A DNA stretch of 18,308 nucleotides from Archaeoglobus sp. (GCA_003978865.1 QNXS01000076.1:1-18308); one strand, 5' to 3'; shown: positions 6,621 through 14,136, counted from the first letter of the stretch. Notes: generated by a model not told the origin, from the sequence alone. Translations and numbers: made by a program.

Positions 6621-7982
6621 ATGTGTGGGATTGTAGGGATTTACAGTGAAAACCCCGAAATAACTGCTGAAATAGCTTACTGTGCGCTTTTCTCTCTTCA
6701 ACACAGAGGTCAGGAATCAACAGGAATTGGTATAAGTTACGGTGGTGAAGCAAGAGTTCACAAGGGAATGGGACTTGTAACAACCGTATTCACACCGGAT
6801 GTTCTAAAAAAAATTGGGAATGGAAAGGTTGCTGTGGGACATGTTAGATACTCTACTACTGGTGAATCAAGAATTGAGAATGCACAACCACTGCTCGTTC
6901 ACTCCAAAGTTGGGAGTATAGCAGTTGCACACAATGGTAACTTGGTAAACTACTGGAAACTGAGAAGAACTATGGAAAGTGAGGGCAGAGCTTTTTTGAC
7001 AGATTCCGACACAGAAGTAATCGCCCAGTTGCTTTCGGCAATATTGCTCGAAAACGACATAGTCGATTCTTTGAAGTTGCTTGATGCGAGACTCGTTGGG
7101 AGTTATGCACTTGTGATACTGTACAATGACACTCTAATTGCATACAGAGATCCACTTGGCATAAGACCACTCTGTATAGGAAAAGCTGACTTTGGATATG
7201 TAATTGCAAGTGAGAGCTGTGCTATAGATAGTACCGGCGCCAAACTTTTGAGAGACGTAAAACCGGGAGAGGCTGTAATAATTCAGGAGGGGGATATAGA
7301 TTTTGTAAAAGTAACTGACTGCAGTAAAAAAGCTTTTTGTGTGTTTGAATACATATACTTTGCAAGACCAGACTCAATAATAGATGGAAAAAGTGTATAT
7401 AAAATAAGATACAACATAGGTAAAATTCTTGCAGAAGAGAGTGGAATTGACGCTGACATAGTTTCACCTGTGCCGGACAGTGGAACAACCTCCGCAATAG
7501 GTTTTTCTATTAGCTCTGGAATACCGTATCTTGAAGCTTTAATAAAAAACAGGTATGTTGGCAGAACTTTCATAATGCCGGAGCAGTGGTTGAGAGAGAA
7601 ATCAGTTAGACTTAAGATGAATGTTGTCAAGGAGAACGTTAAGGGTAGGAGAGTCATTCTTGTTGATGATAGTATCGTCAGAGGTACAACCTCAAGAAAG
7701 ATAGTTGATTTAATAAGAGAAGCTGGAGCCAAGGAAGTTCACTTCAGAGTAGGTAGTCCGCCGATAGTAGCTCCATGCTACATGGGCATAGACATGTCAA
7801 CAAGAGAGGAGTTAATAGCCAGCAGTAGAAGTATTGAAGAGATAAGAAGAACCATACACGCTGATAGCTTGGCTTACCTCAGTCTTGAAGGTTTGCTGAA
7901 AGCGGTCGGAGCTGGAGAAGATGAGCTCTGCCTTGCCTGTTTAACGGGAAAATACCCGATTCAAATTCCCGGTGAGGTTTAA
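6621..7982 (+). CDS. purF: Amidophosphoribosyltransferase (glutamine PRPP amidotransferase)
   Basis: First committed step of purine synthesis: transfers glutamine amide nitrogen to PRPP to give phosphoribosylamine. In the 453 residues, Cys2 is the N-terminal nucleophile of the glutaminase domain, exposed directly after Met1, so no propeptide is removed. HVRYSTTG (74-81) and HNGN (104-107) follow. The phosphoribosyltransferase domain has VILVDDSIVRGTTS at 345-358, the PRPP-binding loop. Cys240, Cys386, Cys437 and Cys440 correspond to the four [4Fe-4S] ligands of the B. subtilis type, so this is the iron-sulfur form. The start lies 15 bp after rpl37e, with only a weak ribosome site. Its stop is 2 bp from the next start, implying coupling to rbkR. 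Confidence 0.97.
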   Translation: MCGIVGIYSENPEITAEIAYCALFSLQHRGQESTGIGISYGGEARVHKGMGLVTTVFTPDVLKKIGNGKVAVGHVRYSTTGESRIENAQPLLVHSKVGSIAVAHNGNLVNYWKLRRTMESEGRAFLTDSDTEVIAQLLSAILLENDIVDSLKLLDARLVGSYALVILYNDTLIAYRDPLGIRPLCIGKADFGYVIASESCAIDSTGAKLLRDVKPGEAVIIQEGDIDFVKVTDCSKKAFCVFEYIYFARPDSIIDGKSVYKIRYNIGKILAEESGIDADIVSPVPDSGTTSAIGFSISSGIPYLEALIKNRYVGRTFIMPEQWLREKSVRLKMNVVKENVKGRRVILVDDSIVRGTTSRKIVDLIREAGAKEVHFRVGSPPIVAPCYMGIDMSTREELIASSRSIEEIRRTIHADSLAYLSLEGLLKAVGAGEDELCLACLTGKYPIQIPGEV

Positions 7983-7984
7983 TT

Positions 7985-8689
7985 TTGATCGGCAATCCAA
8001 AACATTTTAATAGTGAGATGTTTCTTATTTTTGAGATGCTTGAAACTCTAAAACAGCTTGCCCTGATGGGTGCAACGAGGAAAGTTCTCAGAATTAGCTC
8101 CAAAGAGATTGCTGAGAAAATAAATCAGTCCACACAGACTGCCGCAAGGAAGCTCAAGGAACTTGAAGAAGCGGGATATCTTGAAAGAACGATTTCTAAG
8201 GACGGTCAATACATCGTTATTACTGAAAAAGGAAGGGATTTTTTGCATAGAGAATATTTGGATTACAAGAAAATATTTGAAGAACTGCCAAAAACAATAG
8301 TTATAGCAGGTAAAGTTACAAGCGGTATTGGAGAAGGAGCATACTATGTGTCCTTAGAAGGATACAGAAAACAGTTCATTGAAAAACTTGGTTTTAATCC
8401 CTTTCCGGGTACACTCAACCTGAAAATACCAAAGGAACAGATGTTTTTTAGAAAGTTGCTCGACAGGGAAACTGGCATTAAAATAGAGGGTTTTTCTGCG
8501 GAGAATAGAACTTTTGGTGATGTAAAATCGTTTAGATGCAATATAAAAGGAGTGGTATCTGCTATTGTAATCCCGCAAAGAACGCACTATCCAGACAATG
8601 TACTGGAAGTGATCTCTCCCATAAAACTAAGGGATGAGCTTGGTTTGAAAGATGGAGATGTGATTGATGTTGAAGTTGATCTGTGCTGA
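7985..8689 (+). CDS. rbkR: RbkR: riboflavin kinase (CTP-dependent) fused to a winged-helix regulator
   Basis: Two-domain archaeal protein. Residues about 15-95 form a winged helix-turn-helix (ISSKEIAEKINQSTQTAARK, then LEEAGYLERTISKDGQYIVI). Residues about 103-234 are the archaeal riboflavin kinase, which makes FMN using CTP; GKVTSGIGEGAYYVSLEGY at 109-127 and FNPFPGTLNLKI at 137-148 are its signatures. The family is known both as enzyme and as repressor/activator of riboflavin genes. The start is TTG at 7985: GGTGAGG at 7971-7977, inside the end of purF, is ideally spaced. ATGs at 8018 and 8036 lack good ribosome sites but remain possible. ribB, a riboflavin-pathway gene, follows after 12 bp. 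Confidence 0.93.
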   Translation: MIGNPKHFNSEMFLIFEMLETLKQLALMGATRKVLRISSKEIAEKINQSTQTAARKLKELEEAGYLERTISKDGQYIVITEKGRDFLHREYLDYKKIFEELPKTIVIAGKVTSGIGEGAYYVSLEGYRKQFIEKLGFNPFPGTLNLKIPKEQMFFRKLLDRETGIKIEGFSAENRTFGDVKSFRCNIKGVVSAIVIPQRTHYPDNVLEVISPIKLRDELGLKDGDVIDVEVDLC

Positions 8690-8701
8690 GGAGGTGGTTT
8701 T

Positions 8702-9433
8702 ATGACGTTACTCTTGGATGAATGTGCAAGTGTTGAGGATGCACTTAAAGCCTTCAGAAGGGGAAAACCCGTTCTGATATACGACTTTGATGATAGAGAA
8801 GGTGAGACAGACATAGCAATTCCCGCCATCAGTGTTGATAGGAAAGCTGTCGCTCTGATGAGAAAAGATGGTGGTGGGCTGATATGCGTGGCGATACATC
8901 CAGATGCAGCGGATAAGCTTGGTCTACCGTTCATGCATGATGTTCTTGAAGCAGCAAGCGAAAAAATAGAGTCCATCAAACCTCTTCTGCCGTTTGACAT
9001 AAGATATGATTCTCGTTCGTCTTTCTCTCTCTGGGTTAATCACAGAGACACTTTCACCGGAATAACAGATGTTGACAGAGCTTTAACAATAAAGAGGATT
9101 GGAGAAGCTGTAGATTCAGTAATGCTCGGAAAAGAATTTGACTTTGGTAGAGAATTTAGAAGTCCCGGGCATGTTGCTTTGCTCAGGGCTGCAAAAAATC
9201 TGACGTACGATAGAGTTGGACAAACAGAGCTCAGTGTCGCTCTCGCTCAGATGGCTGGAATTACTCCAGCAGTTGCAATATGTGAGATGCTTGATGAAAA
9301 AACGGGAAAAGCTTTAAGCAAAAAGGACGCTATTAAGTATTCAGAGGAGAAAGGATTTCCATTTGTTGAGGGTAGGGAAGTTGTATCTTACTACTCTGAA
9401 TTTAAAGAGATAAAAGCTAAGTTGTTTATATAG
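8702..9433 (+). CDS. ribB: 3,4-dihydroxy-2-butanone-4-phosphate synthase (archaeal RibB)
   Basis: Makes the four-carbon unit of the riboflavin xylene ring from ribulose-5-phosphate. The protein has 243 residues with no GTP cyclohydrolase II domain, as expected for archaea. The acidic metal site is DDREGETD at 30-37. NHRDTFTGITDVDRALTI at 113-130 is the substrate loop. FRSPGHVALLRA at 152-163 supplies the conserved His157. GQTELSVALAQMAGITPA at 173-190 completes the signature. The ATG follows GGAGGTGG. It sits 12 bp behind rbkR, whose product works downstream in the same pathway and probably regulates it. The ribulose-5-phosphate substrate is the product of rpiA in this window. The end of the gene overlaps the left arm of a dyad at 9430-9463. 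Confidence 0.96.
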   Translation: MTLLLDECASVEDALKAFRRGKPVLIYDFDDREGETDIAIPAISVDRKAVALMRKDGGGLICVAIHPDAADKLGLPFMHDVLEAASEKIESIKPLLPFDIRYDSRSSFSLWVNHRDTFTGITDVDRALTIKRIGEAVDSVMLGKEFDFGREFRSPGHVALLRAAKNLTYDRVGQTELSVALAQMAGITPAVAICEMLDEKTGKALSKKDAIKYSEEKGFPFVEGREVVSYYSEFKEIKAKLFI

Positions 9434-9463
9434 ATTTTCGAATAATTTTTCGAAATGTCTATC
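9430..9463 (+). promoter_or_regulatory. Double TTCGAA dyad upstream of the LysR-type gene
   Basis: TTCGAA (9437-9442) and TTTCGAAA (9448-9455) have centres 12 bp apart, enclosed by ATAGA and TCTAT to make a longer imperfect inverted repeat. It ends 5 bp before the probable TATA box, where an autoregulatory LysR site is often found. The operator role is inferred. Confidence 0.45.
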
Positions 9464-9467
9464 AAAA

Positions 9468-9476
9468 AATTTAAAA
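9468..9476 (+). promoter_or_regulatory. TATA box of the LysR-type gene
   Basis: AATTTAAAA is centred 26 nt before the ATG at 9498, and there is no ribosome site, so a leaderless transcript starting at or near the ATG is likely. Confidence 0.5.
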
Positions 9477-9497
9477 ATGACCCTCTAACTTTCTTTC

Positions 9498-10430
9498 ATG
9501 GTCAGAGTCGACTTCATGAAAACCTTTGTTACAGTGGTGGAGAAAGGCAGTCTAAAGAAGGCAGCTAAGGAGCTTGGAATGTCTATAAGTTCTGTAAGTT
9601 TCCAGATTAACTCGCTTGAGAACTTCTACGGAGCTAAATTGCTTAAAAGAGGAGTGAACGGAGTTACTTTGACTGAGGAAGGTAGGTTAGCACTTAAAAA
9701 TATTGAGGCTATTATAGAGAGTATAGATGAAACAAAAAGATTGATTTCTAATCTGAAAGGAGAGAAACTAACAATAGCTTCGGGAATGGTAGGCATATAC
9801 GTCGTGCCACAAATCCAAACGCTCTTCAAAGCCAAGTATCCAAAGATAGATATAAAGGTCATTCTTAGAGGGGCTCATGACTGTCTTAAGAAGCTTGGAG
9901 GAAGTGAAGCTGACTTTGCAATAGTTGGTGATCTGCCAGAAAGCGATCTTGACAGATACTACTACACTGAAATAGGAAAGGACTGCTTGGTCTTAGTAAT
10001 ACCACCTGAGCACCCATTAAATAAGAAAGCAACTGTTACTTTTGAAGATGTACTGAAATATCCACTCGTAATGCTTACCGAGGACTATGGAATAACAAGC
10101 AGTCTGAAAAAAGCATTAGAGAACAGTGGTGTCAGTATAAGTGAGTTTGAAATTGGTTGTATAGTAAGTGATTTTTTCTCACAGTTGCACGGTGTTTCTA
10201 ATGGTATGGGTGTTGCAATAACCTCCCTTATTGCCTCATGGAGAGCCTGTGAAGTTGGACTGGTGAGGGCGAGGAGAATAGAGGGTTTCAAAGGTGAGAG
10301 AGGAGTATACTTTGTGACAACAAAAACTGCGATGGAGAGCGAGAAAATGAGAGAATACGCAAACTTTGTTATAGAAAACAGCAGGAAAATATTCTCAGAG
10401 TTTTTATCAGAGTGTCAGCCAAGTCTTTAA
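9498..10430 (+). CDS. LysR-type transcriptional regulator
   Basis: DNA-binding regulator of 310 residues, the normal LysR length. Residues 4-65 are the winged helix-turn-helix (FVTVVEKGSLKKAAKELGMS, then SSVSFQINSLENFYGAKLLK, LTEEGRLALK). From about residue 88 a periplasmic-binding-like effector domain follows (KLTIASGMVGIYVVPQI, ADFAIVGDLPESDL, VLVIPPEHPLNKK, VSNGMGVAITSLI), with its two lobes intact. The ligand cannot be read from sequence; a small anion or sulfur or nitrogen metabolite is plausible for the CysB/Cbl-like part of the family, but that is a guess. It is monocistronic or leads a short unit, probably leaderless, and has a dyad just upstream that resembles the palindrome on the sat promoter. 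LysR proteins are few in archaea. Confidence 0.93.
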   Translation: MVRVDFMKTFVTVVEKGSLKKAAKELGMSISSVSFQINSLENFYGAKLLKRGVNGVTLTEEGRLALKNIEAIIESIDETKRLISNLKGEKLTIASGMVGIYVVPQIQTLFKAKYPKIDIKVILRGAHDCLKKLGGSEADFAIVGDLPESDLDRYYYTEIGKDCLVLVIPPEHPLNKKATVTFEDVLKYPLVMLTEDYGITSSLKKALENSGVSISEFEIGCIVSDFFSQLHGVSNGMGVAITSLIASWRACEVGLVRARRIEGFKGERGVYFVTTKTAMESEKMREYANFVIENSRKIFSEFLSECQPSL

Positions 10431-10449
10431 ATTTTTCAAAATCAAAATC

Positions 10450-10456
10450 TTTTATA
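10450..10456 (+). promoter_or_regulatory. TATA box for the 10478 gene
   Basis: TTTTATA is centred about 25 nt before the ATG at 10478, which has no ribosome site, so a leaderless transcript for this gene and pth2 is likely. Confidence 0.55.
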
Positions 10457-10477
10457 CTGTAGGCAATTACAAAATGT

Positions 10478-10750
10478 ATGGATGATTTGGTGTGTAAGTT
10501 TGTTTACGTCGGCGGAGATATGTTTGGTGAGAGTATAGATGTACATAAAAACATGCTTATAGTAAAAGTAAAATCTAAGTTTTACGCTGTGCCCATGAAA
10601 CTCGTTAAAAAAGTTGAGGGAGATAAAATTTACATAGAAAACTTCGACATAAAAAGGGCAGAAACAGAGGGGGAGAGATGGGTTAAAGAGAAATCAAAGC
10701 CTGTATCTATCGAAGAATTGGGGAAATACGGGTTCGGGGATGACATGTAA
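10478..10750 (+). CDS. Small beta-rich hypothetical protein upstream of pth2
   Basis: A 90-residue soluble protein. The first two thirds look like short alternating beta strands (VCKFVYVGGDMFGESIDV, NMLIVKVKSKFYAVPM, KLVKKVEGDKIYIENFD), consistent with a small beta-barrel; it recalls the archaeal family DUF5749, but that is from memory and unsure. The tail is charged and helical. A single Cys6 and no metal motif are present. Its stop lies 1 bp before the preferred pth2 start, and the GGGGATGA at its end acts as the pth2 ribosome site, so the two are translationally coupled. That context hints at translation or RNA work, but no function is shown. Confidence 0.85.
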   Translation: MDDLVCKFVYVGGDMFGESIDVHKNMLIVKVKSKFYAVPMKLVKKVEGDKIYIENFDIKRAETEGERWVKEKSKPVSIEELGKYGFGDDM

Positions 10751-10751
10751 A

Positions 10752-11096
10752 ATGTACAAACAGGTAATAGTTTTAAGAGCAGATTTAAATCTGTCAAGAG
10801 GTAAACTTGCTGTTCAGGCAGCACACGCAGCAATCATTGGTTGTGAATTGTCGAATAAAAATATAGTTGAAAAATGGAAACTTGAAGGGCAAAAGAAGAT
10901 TGCTCTAAGTGTCCGTAGCGAAAGGGAACTATTTGAGCTTAGAGATAGGGCAAGAAAACTCGGACTTGTTGCTGAAGTTGTAAGAGATGCTGGTTTAACA
11001 GAGGTACCTGCTGGCACGCCAACAGCCCTTGTAATAGGACCAGACGAAGAAAGTAAAATAGACAAAGTTACTGGCAATCTGCCCCTTTTTAAGTAA
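10752..11096 (+). CDS. pth2: Peptidyl-tRNA hydrolase, archaeal/eukaryotic type (Pth2)
   Basis: Releases peptidyl groups from tRNAs that drop off ribosomes. At 114 residues it has the usual Pth2 length. The signature is near the start: VLRADLNLSRGKLAVQAAHA, with Lys18 and His25 in the conserved GKxAxQxAH context, then KIALSVRSERELFELRDRAR and the end motif VPAGTPTALVIGPDEESKID. I prefer the ATG at 10752 (MYKQVIV), 8 nt after GGGGATGA; an in-frame ATG at 10740 would overlap the upstream gene and add MTCK. Confidence 0.96.
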   Translation: MYKQVIVLRADLNLSRGKLAVQAAHAAIIGCELSNKNIVEKWKLEGQKKIALSVRSERELFELRDRARKLGLVAEVVRDAGLTEVPAGTPTALVIGPDEESKIDKVTGNLPLFK

Positions 11097-11113
11097 TCCA
11101 ATAACTTCAAATT

Positions 11114-12589
11114 TTAACATACTTCGATAATTAGATTCTCATACTCGCTTCTTAGTTTTTCCAGTCTGTAACCGTGGTCTATGAATTCCCACGGTTGCTT
11201 TTCGAAATTGAGTTCACCAAGTAAGTGAGAAAAACGTCTAAGCAGGTAACTCTTAGTACTCTTAGTGTTAGATAGAGCTTTTCCAACATCTGCCCCACCT
11301 CTTGAAAGTATTGTCTGAACAGCAAACTTCTCTGGTTTTTCGATTTTTGCGTTTACTCCAATTTTCCTAAAATCACTTTCCAGCATTTTCGCTTTTATTT
11401 TCAATTCCCTGAGTTGTGTAAGCCCTCCATGTTTGCCACCAAAAGGTGCAAACTGTAGTGGTGTGTGTGGTTTTGGAATCAGAGGATTTATCGAAACGCT
11501 AACTTTAAAACCAAGTTTTTTTATTTTTTCAGTAAGCTTTAGAATAGATTTAATGTCTTCATCCCTCTCTTCTGGAAGTCCAATCATGTAGTACATTTTT
11601 AGATTTTTTATCTTTCCTGCTATACAGTTTGCAGCATAGAGAATTTTTTCCTCATTCAAACCCTTTCTTAAAACTCTCCTCAACCTCTCACTACCGGCTT
11701 CTGGAGCTATGGTTATACTCTTCTGCCCACAAGCCACAAGCAACTCAGCCATCTCTTCATCTATGGTATCTGCCCTCATCGATGAAGGTGAAACTTCCAG
11801 ATTCATGTTAACGAGTTCCCACATAAATTCCTTTGCATTTGGATGGTCTGTTACAGACGGGGATATCAATGCCACTTTGTTACAAACTTTTTTTGCATTT
11901 TCAGCAACCTCAAGAATTTCTTTTTCATTTCTCCATCTGCATGGGCGGTATATCTGCCTGACTACACAGAAACTGCAACCTCTCCTGCAACCCCTGCCAA
12001 CTTCTATCAAATAACATTTACCATATACACCGCAACCAACTATCTGCCTTGTGAGGTGCTGTCCGAGCTCTTTTCTGACTTTCAGTCTATCCCCGCTTTC
12101 GGACATTTCAATGACTGTTTCAGACTTTATTATGCAGTCTTCCTCATCTCCAGCAAAAACAACTTCAAGCAATCTTTCTACATCTCCATCCACCTCTCCG
12201 ATATAGAAGTAGTCGAAGTAGGGGGTTAATGGCAGTGGATTTTCAAGAATGCATGGTCCTCCAGCTATCTTGATAGCATTGCCTGCTTTTGAAGTTACAT
12301 CCACAAGTTTAAAGTAGTCATCTTCAAACTGAATGGAAAATAGTGCTACATCAAAGTTCTTTAATTTTGTACCGCTTTCAATACTTCTTTCACAATTAAA
12401 AACGTTACCGTAAAACCTTTCACATACAAAACCATCAATAGAGTTGACCTCTGCATAAATCTGATGTAAGCCTATGTTTGCTATGCCTCCCGCATAGGCG
12501 TTAGGGTAAACTAACGCTACTCTTTTATCTCCTTTCTTCCATCTTTTAAACAGTGGATTGTGTTCTGCTTTACTTTCCAACAGATACAT
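11114..12589 (-). CDS. B12-binding-type radical SAM protein (function unknown)
   Basis: A 491-residue protein. Residues about 20-145 resemble the Rossmann-like B12-binding domain (RVALVYPNAYAGGIANIGLH, FDVALFSIQFEDDY, IAGGPCILENPLP, YIGEVDGDVERLL), but no DxHxxG cobalamin ligand is visible, so cobalamin may be absent or bound base-off. The radical SAM core follows, with Cys201, Cys205 and Cys208 in GCRRGCSFC, the [4Fe-4S] cluster site, then SMRADTIDEEMAELL and ITIAPEAGSERLRRVLRKGL, typical of the MiaB/YgiQ-like Elp3-type core. It resembles the family annotated TIGR03960, from memory. A MiaB TRAM domain is not visible. It is transcribed alone on the minus strand, converging on pth2. The start region is duplicated (see the repeat at 12578-12601). 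Confidence 0.88.
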   Translation of the reverse strand: MYLLESKAEHNPLFKRWKKGDKRVALVYPNAYAGGIANIGLHQIYAEVNSIDGFVCERFYGNVFNCERSIESGTKLKNFDVALFSIQFEDDYFKLVDVTSKAGNAIKIAGGPCILENPLPLTPYFDYFYIGEVDGDVERLLEVVFAGDEEDCIIKSETVIEMSESGDRLKVRKELGQHLTRQIVGCGVYGKCYLIEVGRGCRRGCSFCVVRQIYRPCRWRNEKEILEVAENAKKVCNKVALISPSVTDHPNAKEFMWELVNMNLEVSPSSMRADTIDEEMAELLVACGQKSITIAPEAGSERLRRVLRKGLNEEKILYAANCIAGKIKNLKMYYMIGLPEERDEDIKSILKLTEKIKKLGFKVSVSINPLIPKPHTPLQFAPFGGKHGGLTQLRELKIKAKMLESDFRKIGVNAKIEKPEKFAVQTILSRGGADVGKALSNTKSTKSYLLRRFSHLLGELNFEKQPWEFIDHGYRLEKLRSEYENLIIEVC

Positions 12590-12601
12590 TTACAGATACA
12601 T
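12578..12601 (-). repeat. 12-bp tandem duplication creating a three-codon upstream ORF
   Basis: Minus strand ATGTATCTGTAA (12601-12590) is followed directly by ATGTATCTGTTG (12589-12578), 11 of 12 bases the same. The first copy reads Met-Tyr-Leu-stop, and its stop abuts the ATG of the radical SAM gene. Confidence 0.75.
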
Positions 12602-12637
12602 TTACGGCAAACTTGCTAAAAAGTTAATCTTTAAAGT

Positions 12638-12643
12638 AAAAAA
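12638..12643 (-). terminator. T-tract terminator of the SRP RNA
   Basis: Six T residues on the minus strand follow at once after the closing helix of the SRP RNA, as expected for archaeal oligo-T termination. Confidence 0.6.
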
Positions 12644-12954
12644 GGTGGGCGCGCCTCGGGTCGACCTGCCTTACGGGAAGCCACCCTACTTAACTCCTCC
12701 TCCCCGCTACCCTGGAAGCGCCGAGCGTCCGGGGTTAGCCTGCTCCCTTCCGGGCCTGAGCCGGTTCCCCCGGCAAATACGGTGGACATTCCCTCCGGAA
12801 AGCCCAACCGTAACCGTCGACCCTCCAGGACGGGGACTCTACGGAGCTGAGTAGGGTAAAACTTCCCGCTTGGCAAGCCTTCCCTCGGCTTCGGCTCCCG
12901 CATACCGACGGTTTCGGGTTACAGGGGACGCCGAACCCCCCAGCCTAGCCCACC
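12644..12954 (-). ncRNA. Signal recognition particle RNA (7S RNA)
   Basis: About 311 nt, markedly GC-rich against the A/T-leaning background. The ends GGTGGGC and GCCCACC pair as the closing helix 1, an archaeal feature. The Alu-domain UGUAAC motif is at 12918-12923. The S-domain helix 8 signature, GCCCGGAAGGGAGCAGGC, has its GGAA tetraloop at 12748-12751, the SRP54-binding element. A GGAG-type tetraloop segment (TTTCCGGAGGGAAT) fits the helix 6, SRP19-binding arm. It guides membrane and secretory proteins to the translocon with SRP19 and SRP54. A TATA box sits at the right distance upstream and a T-tract follows. Open frames crossing this region in both directions are coincidental. The ends are accurate to a few bases. 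Confidence 0.97.
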
Positions 12955-12976
12955 ACATATACTTGTACACTTGAGC

Positions 12977-12984
12977 ATTAAATA
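12977..12984 (-). promoter_or_regulatory. TATA box of the SRP RNA gene
   Basis: TATTTAAT on the minus strand is centred 26-27 nt upstream of the predicted RNA 5' end, with an A-rich BRE-like stretch before it. Confidence 0.6.
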
Positions 12985-13001
12985 GTTTTTGAAGACTTCA
13001 G

Positions 13002-14015
13002 CTAATGAGTTTTTAAAACCAAGTTCTGCCTGTAACCACACTTAGGACACTTAACTCCATCAGTTTTTATCTGTCTTACAAAGAATCCTTCTCTTTCTAT
13101 TAATAGCTCTCCACATCTTGGACAGTACGTATTCTCAAACTTGTGTCCCCAAATGTTTCCAGCATAAACGTACTCTAAACCAGAATCGTAAGCTATTTTT
13201 ACAGCCATTTCAACCGTTTCCACGGGAGTAGGTGGCAAATGCATCATCTTGAAGTCTGGATGAAACCTTGAGAAGTGAACGGGTATTCTACTACTGAGTT
13301 CGCAAACCCATTCCGCAAAGGCGGCTATTTCATCTTTACTGTCATTCATTGTAGGGATTATGAGATACGTCAATTCTATAAAAATTCCCTTAGAATACAT
13401 GTACTCTACCGAGTTCAATACTTCTTCAAGCTTAGCTTTGCATACTTTCTTGTAAAAATCTTCGTTAAATGCTTTAACATCCACATTTGCAGCATCCAGA
13501 GTTTTCTCCTCAATAAACTGATCTAAGGCTTTTTCACTCATGTATCCGTTTGTTACGTAAACTATATAGCCTCCTTTTTTCTTTACAGCTTTACTTGCAT
13601 CAAGTGTAAACTCATGCCATATTGCTGGTTCGTTGTATGTCCAAGCTACGCCATCTGAAGAAGTCTCAATGAACATATTAAGAACGTCATCAACATCCAT
13701 CTCTCTGCAAGGATAGCTCAAATCAGCAAAGGCTATGGTATAATTCTGACAGTGCTGACATCTGAAGTTACAGCTAATACCACCAAAAGATAGTGCTTTT
13801 GTTCCGGGCATGAAGTTGTGAAACGGTTTTTTCTCTATTGGATCAATTGCTGCAGAGGAAACAAGCCCGTAGTTGTAAGCATATAACTTCCCGTTTTCAT
13901 TTTTTCTGACCCTGCATATACCCCACTTTCCATCATCCAACCTACATCTGTGCCTGCAAGTCAGGCATTCAACTTTGCTGTTCAGCTTTCTGTAGAGTTT
14001 AGATTCAACTTTCAT
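13002..14015 (-). CDS. amrS: AmmeMemoRadiSam-system radical SAM enzyme (AmrS)
   Basis: A 337-residue pyruvate formate-lyase activase-like radical SAM protein. The N-terminal cysteines 17, 20, 24 and 34 (CLTCRHRC and GKWGICRVR) are the extra Cys set of the AmrS family. The radical SAM cluster is Cys82, Cys86 and Cys89 in SCNFRCQHCQN. DPIEKKPFHNFMPG and AWTYNEPAIWHEF are further family marks. The C-terminus adds a small zinc-ribbon-like pair (CPRCGELL and CPKCGYRQ). The usual partners, the Memo-like protein and AMMECR1, are not in this window. The substrate is unknown for the family. The ATG at 14015 has GAGGAAAG upstream, at rather long spacing. A perfect inverted repeat lies 22 bp before the start. 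Confidence 0.92.
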   Translation of the reverse strand: MKVESKLYRKLNSKVECLTCRHRCRLDDGKWGICRVRKNENGKLYAYNYGLVSSAAIDPIEKKPFHNFMPGTKALSFGGISCNFRCQHCQNYTIAFADLSYPCREMDVDDVLNMFIETSSDGVAWTYNEPAIWHEFTLDASKAVKKKGGYIVYVTNGYMSEKALDQFIEEKTLDAANVDVKAFNEDFYKKVCKAKLEEVLNSVEYMYSKGIFIELTYLIIPTMNDSKDEIAAFAEWVCELSSRIPVHFSRFHPDFKMMHLPPTPVETVEMAVKIAYDSGLEYVYAGNIWGHKFENTYCPRCGELLIEREGFFVRQIKTDGVKCPKCGYRQNLVLKTH

Positions 14016-14036
14016 ACATTAATAGCTTTCCTCATT

Positions 14037-14051
14037 AACGTTAATAACGTT
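14037..14051 (-). promoter_or_regulatory. Perfect palindrome before amrS, possible operator
   Basis: AACGTTA-A-TAACGTT has 7-bp arms round one base. A TATA-like AATTTATCC (about 14073-14081, minus strand) would place the transcript start near 14050, on the palindrome, which suits a repressor site. The palindrome is direct; the role is inferred. Confidence 0.4.
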
Positions 14052-14136
14052 TGCCTGCTTTTGCATAAGTCTGGATAAATTTTTCAGCTATATCTTTTTA
14101 TTTTTTTATTTGTAAAGCAGTTGACAAGTGATGAAA

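Noticed and set aside
7283..7732. 149-codon minus-strand frame
   Set aside because: Antisense shadow of purF, crossing its PRPP loop; low-complexity Leu/Ser/Thr composition.
12558..12903. Open frames on both strands (98 and 90 codons) across the GC-rich block
   Set aside because: They lie within the SRP RNA gene and its 3' flank; the composition is Pro/Gly/Arg-rich and the RNA motifs explain the sequence.
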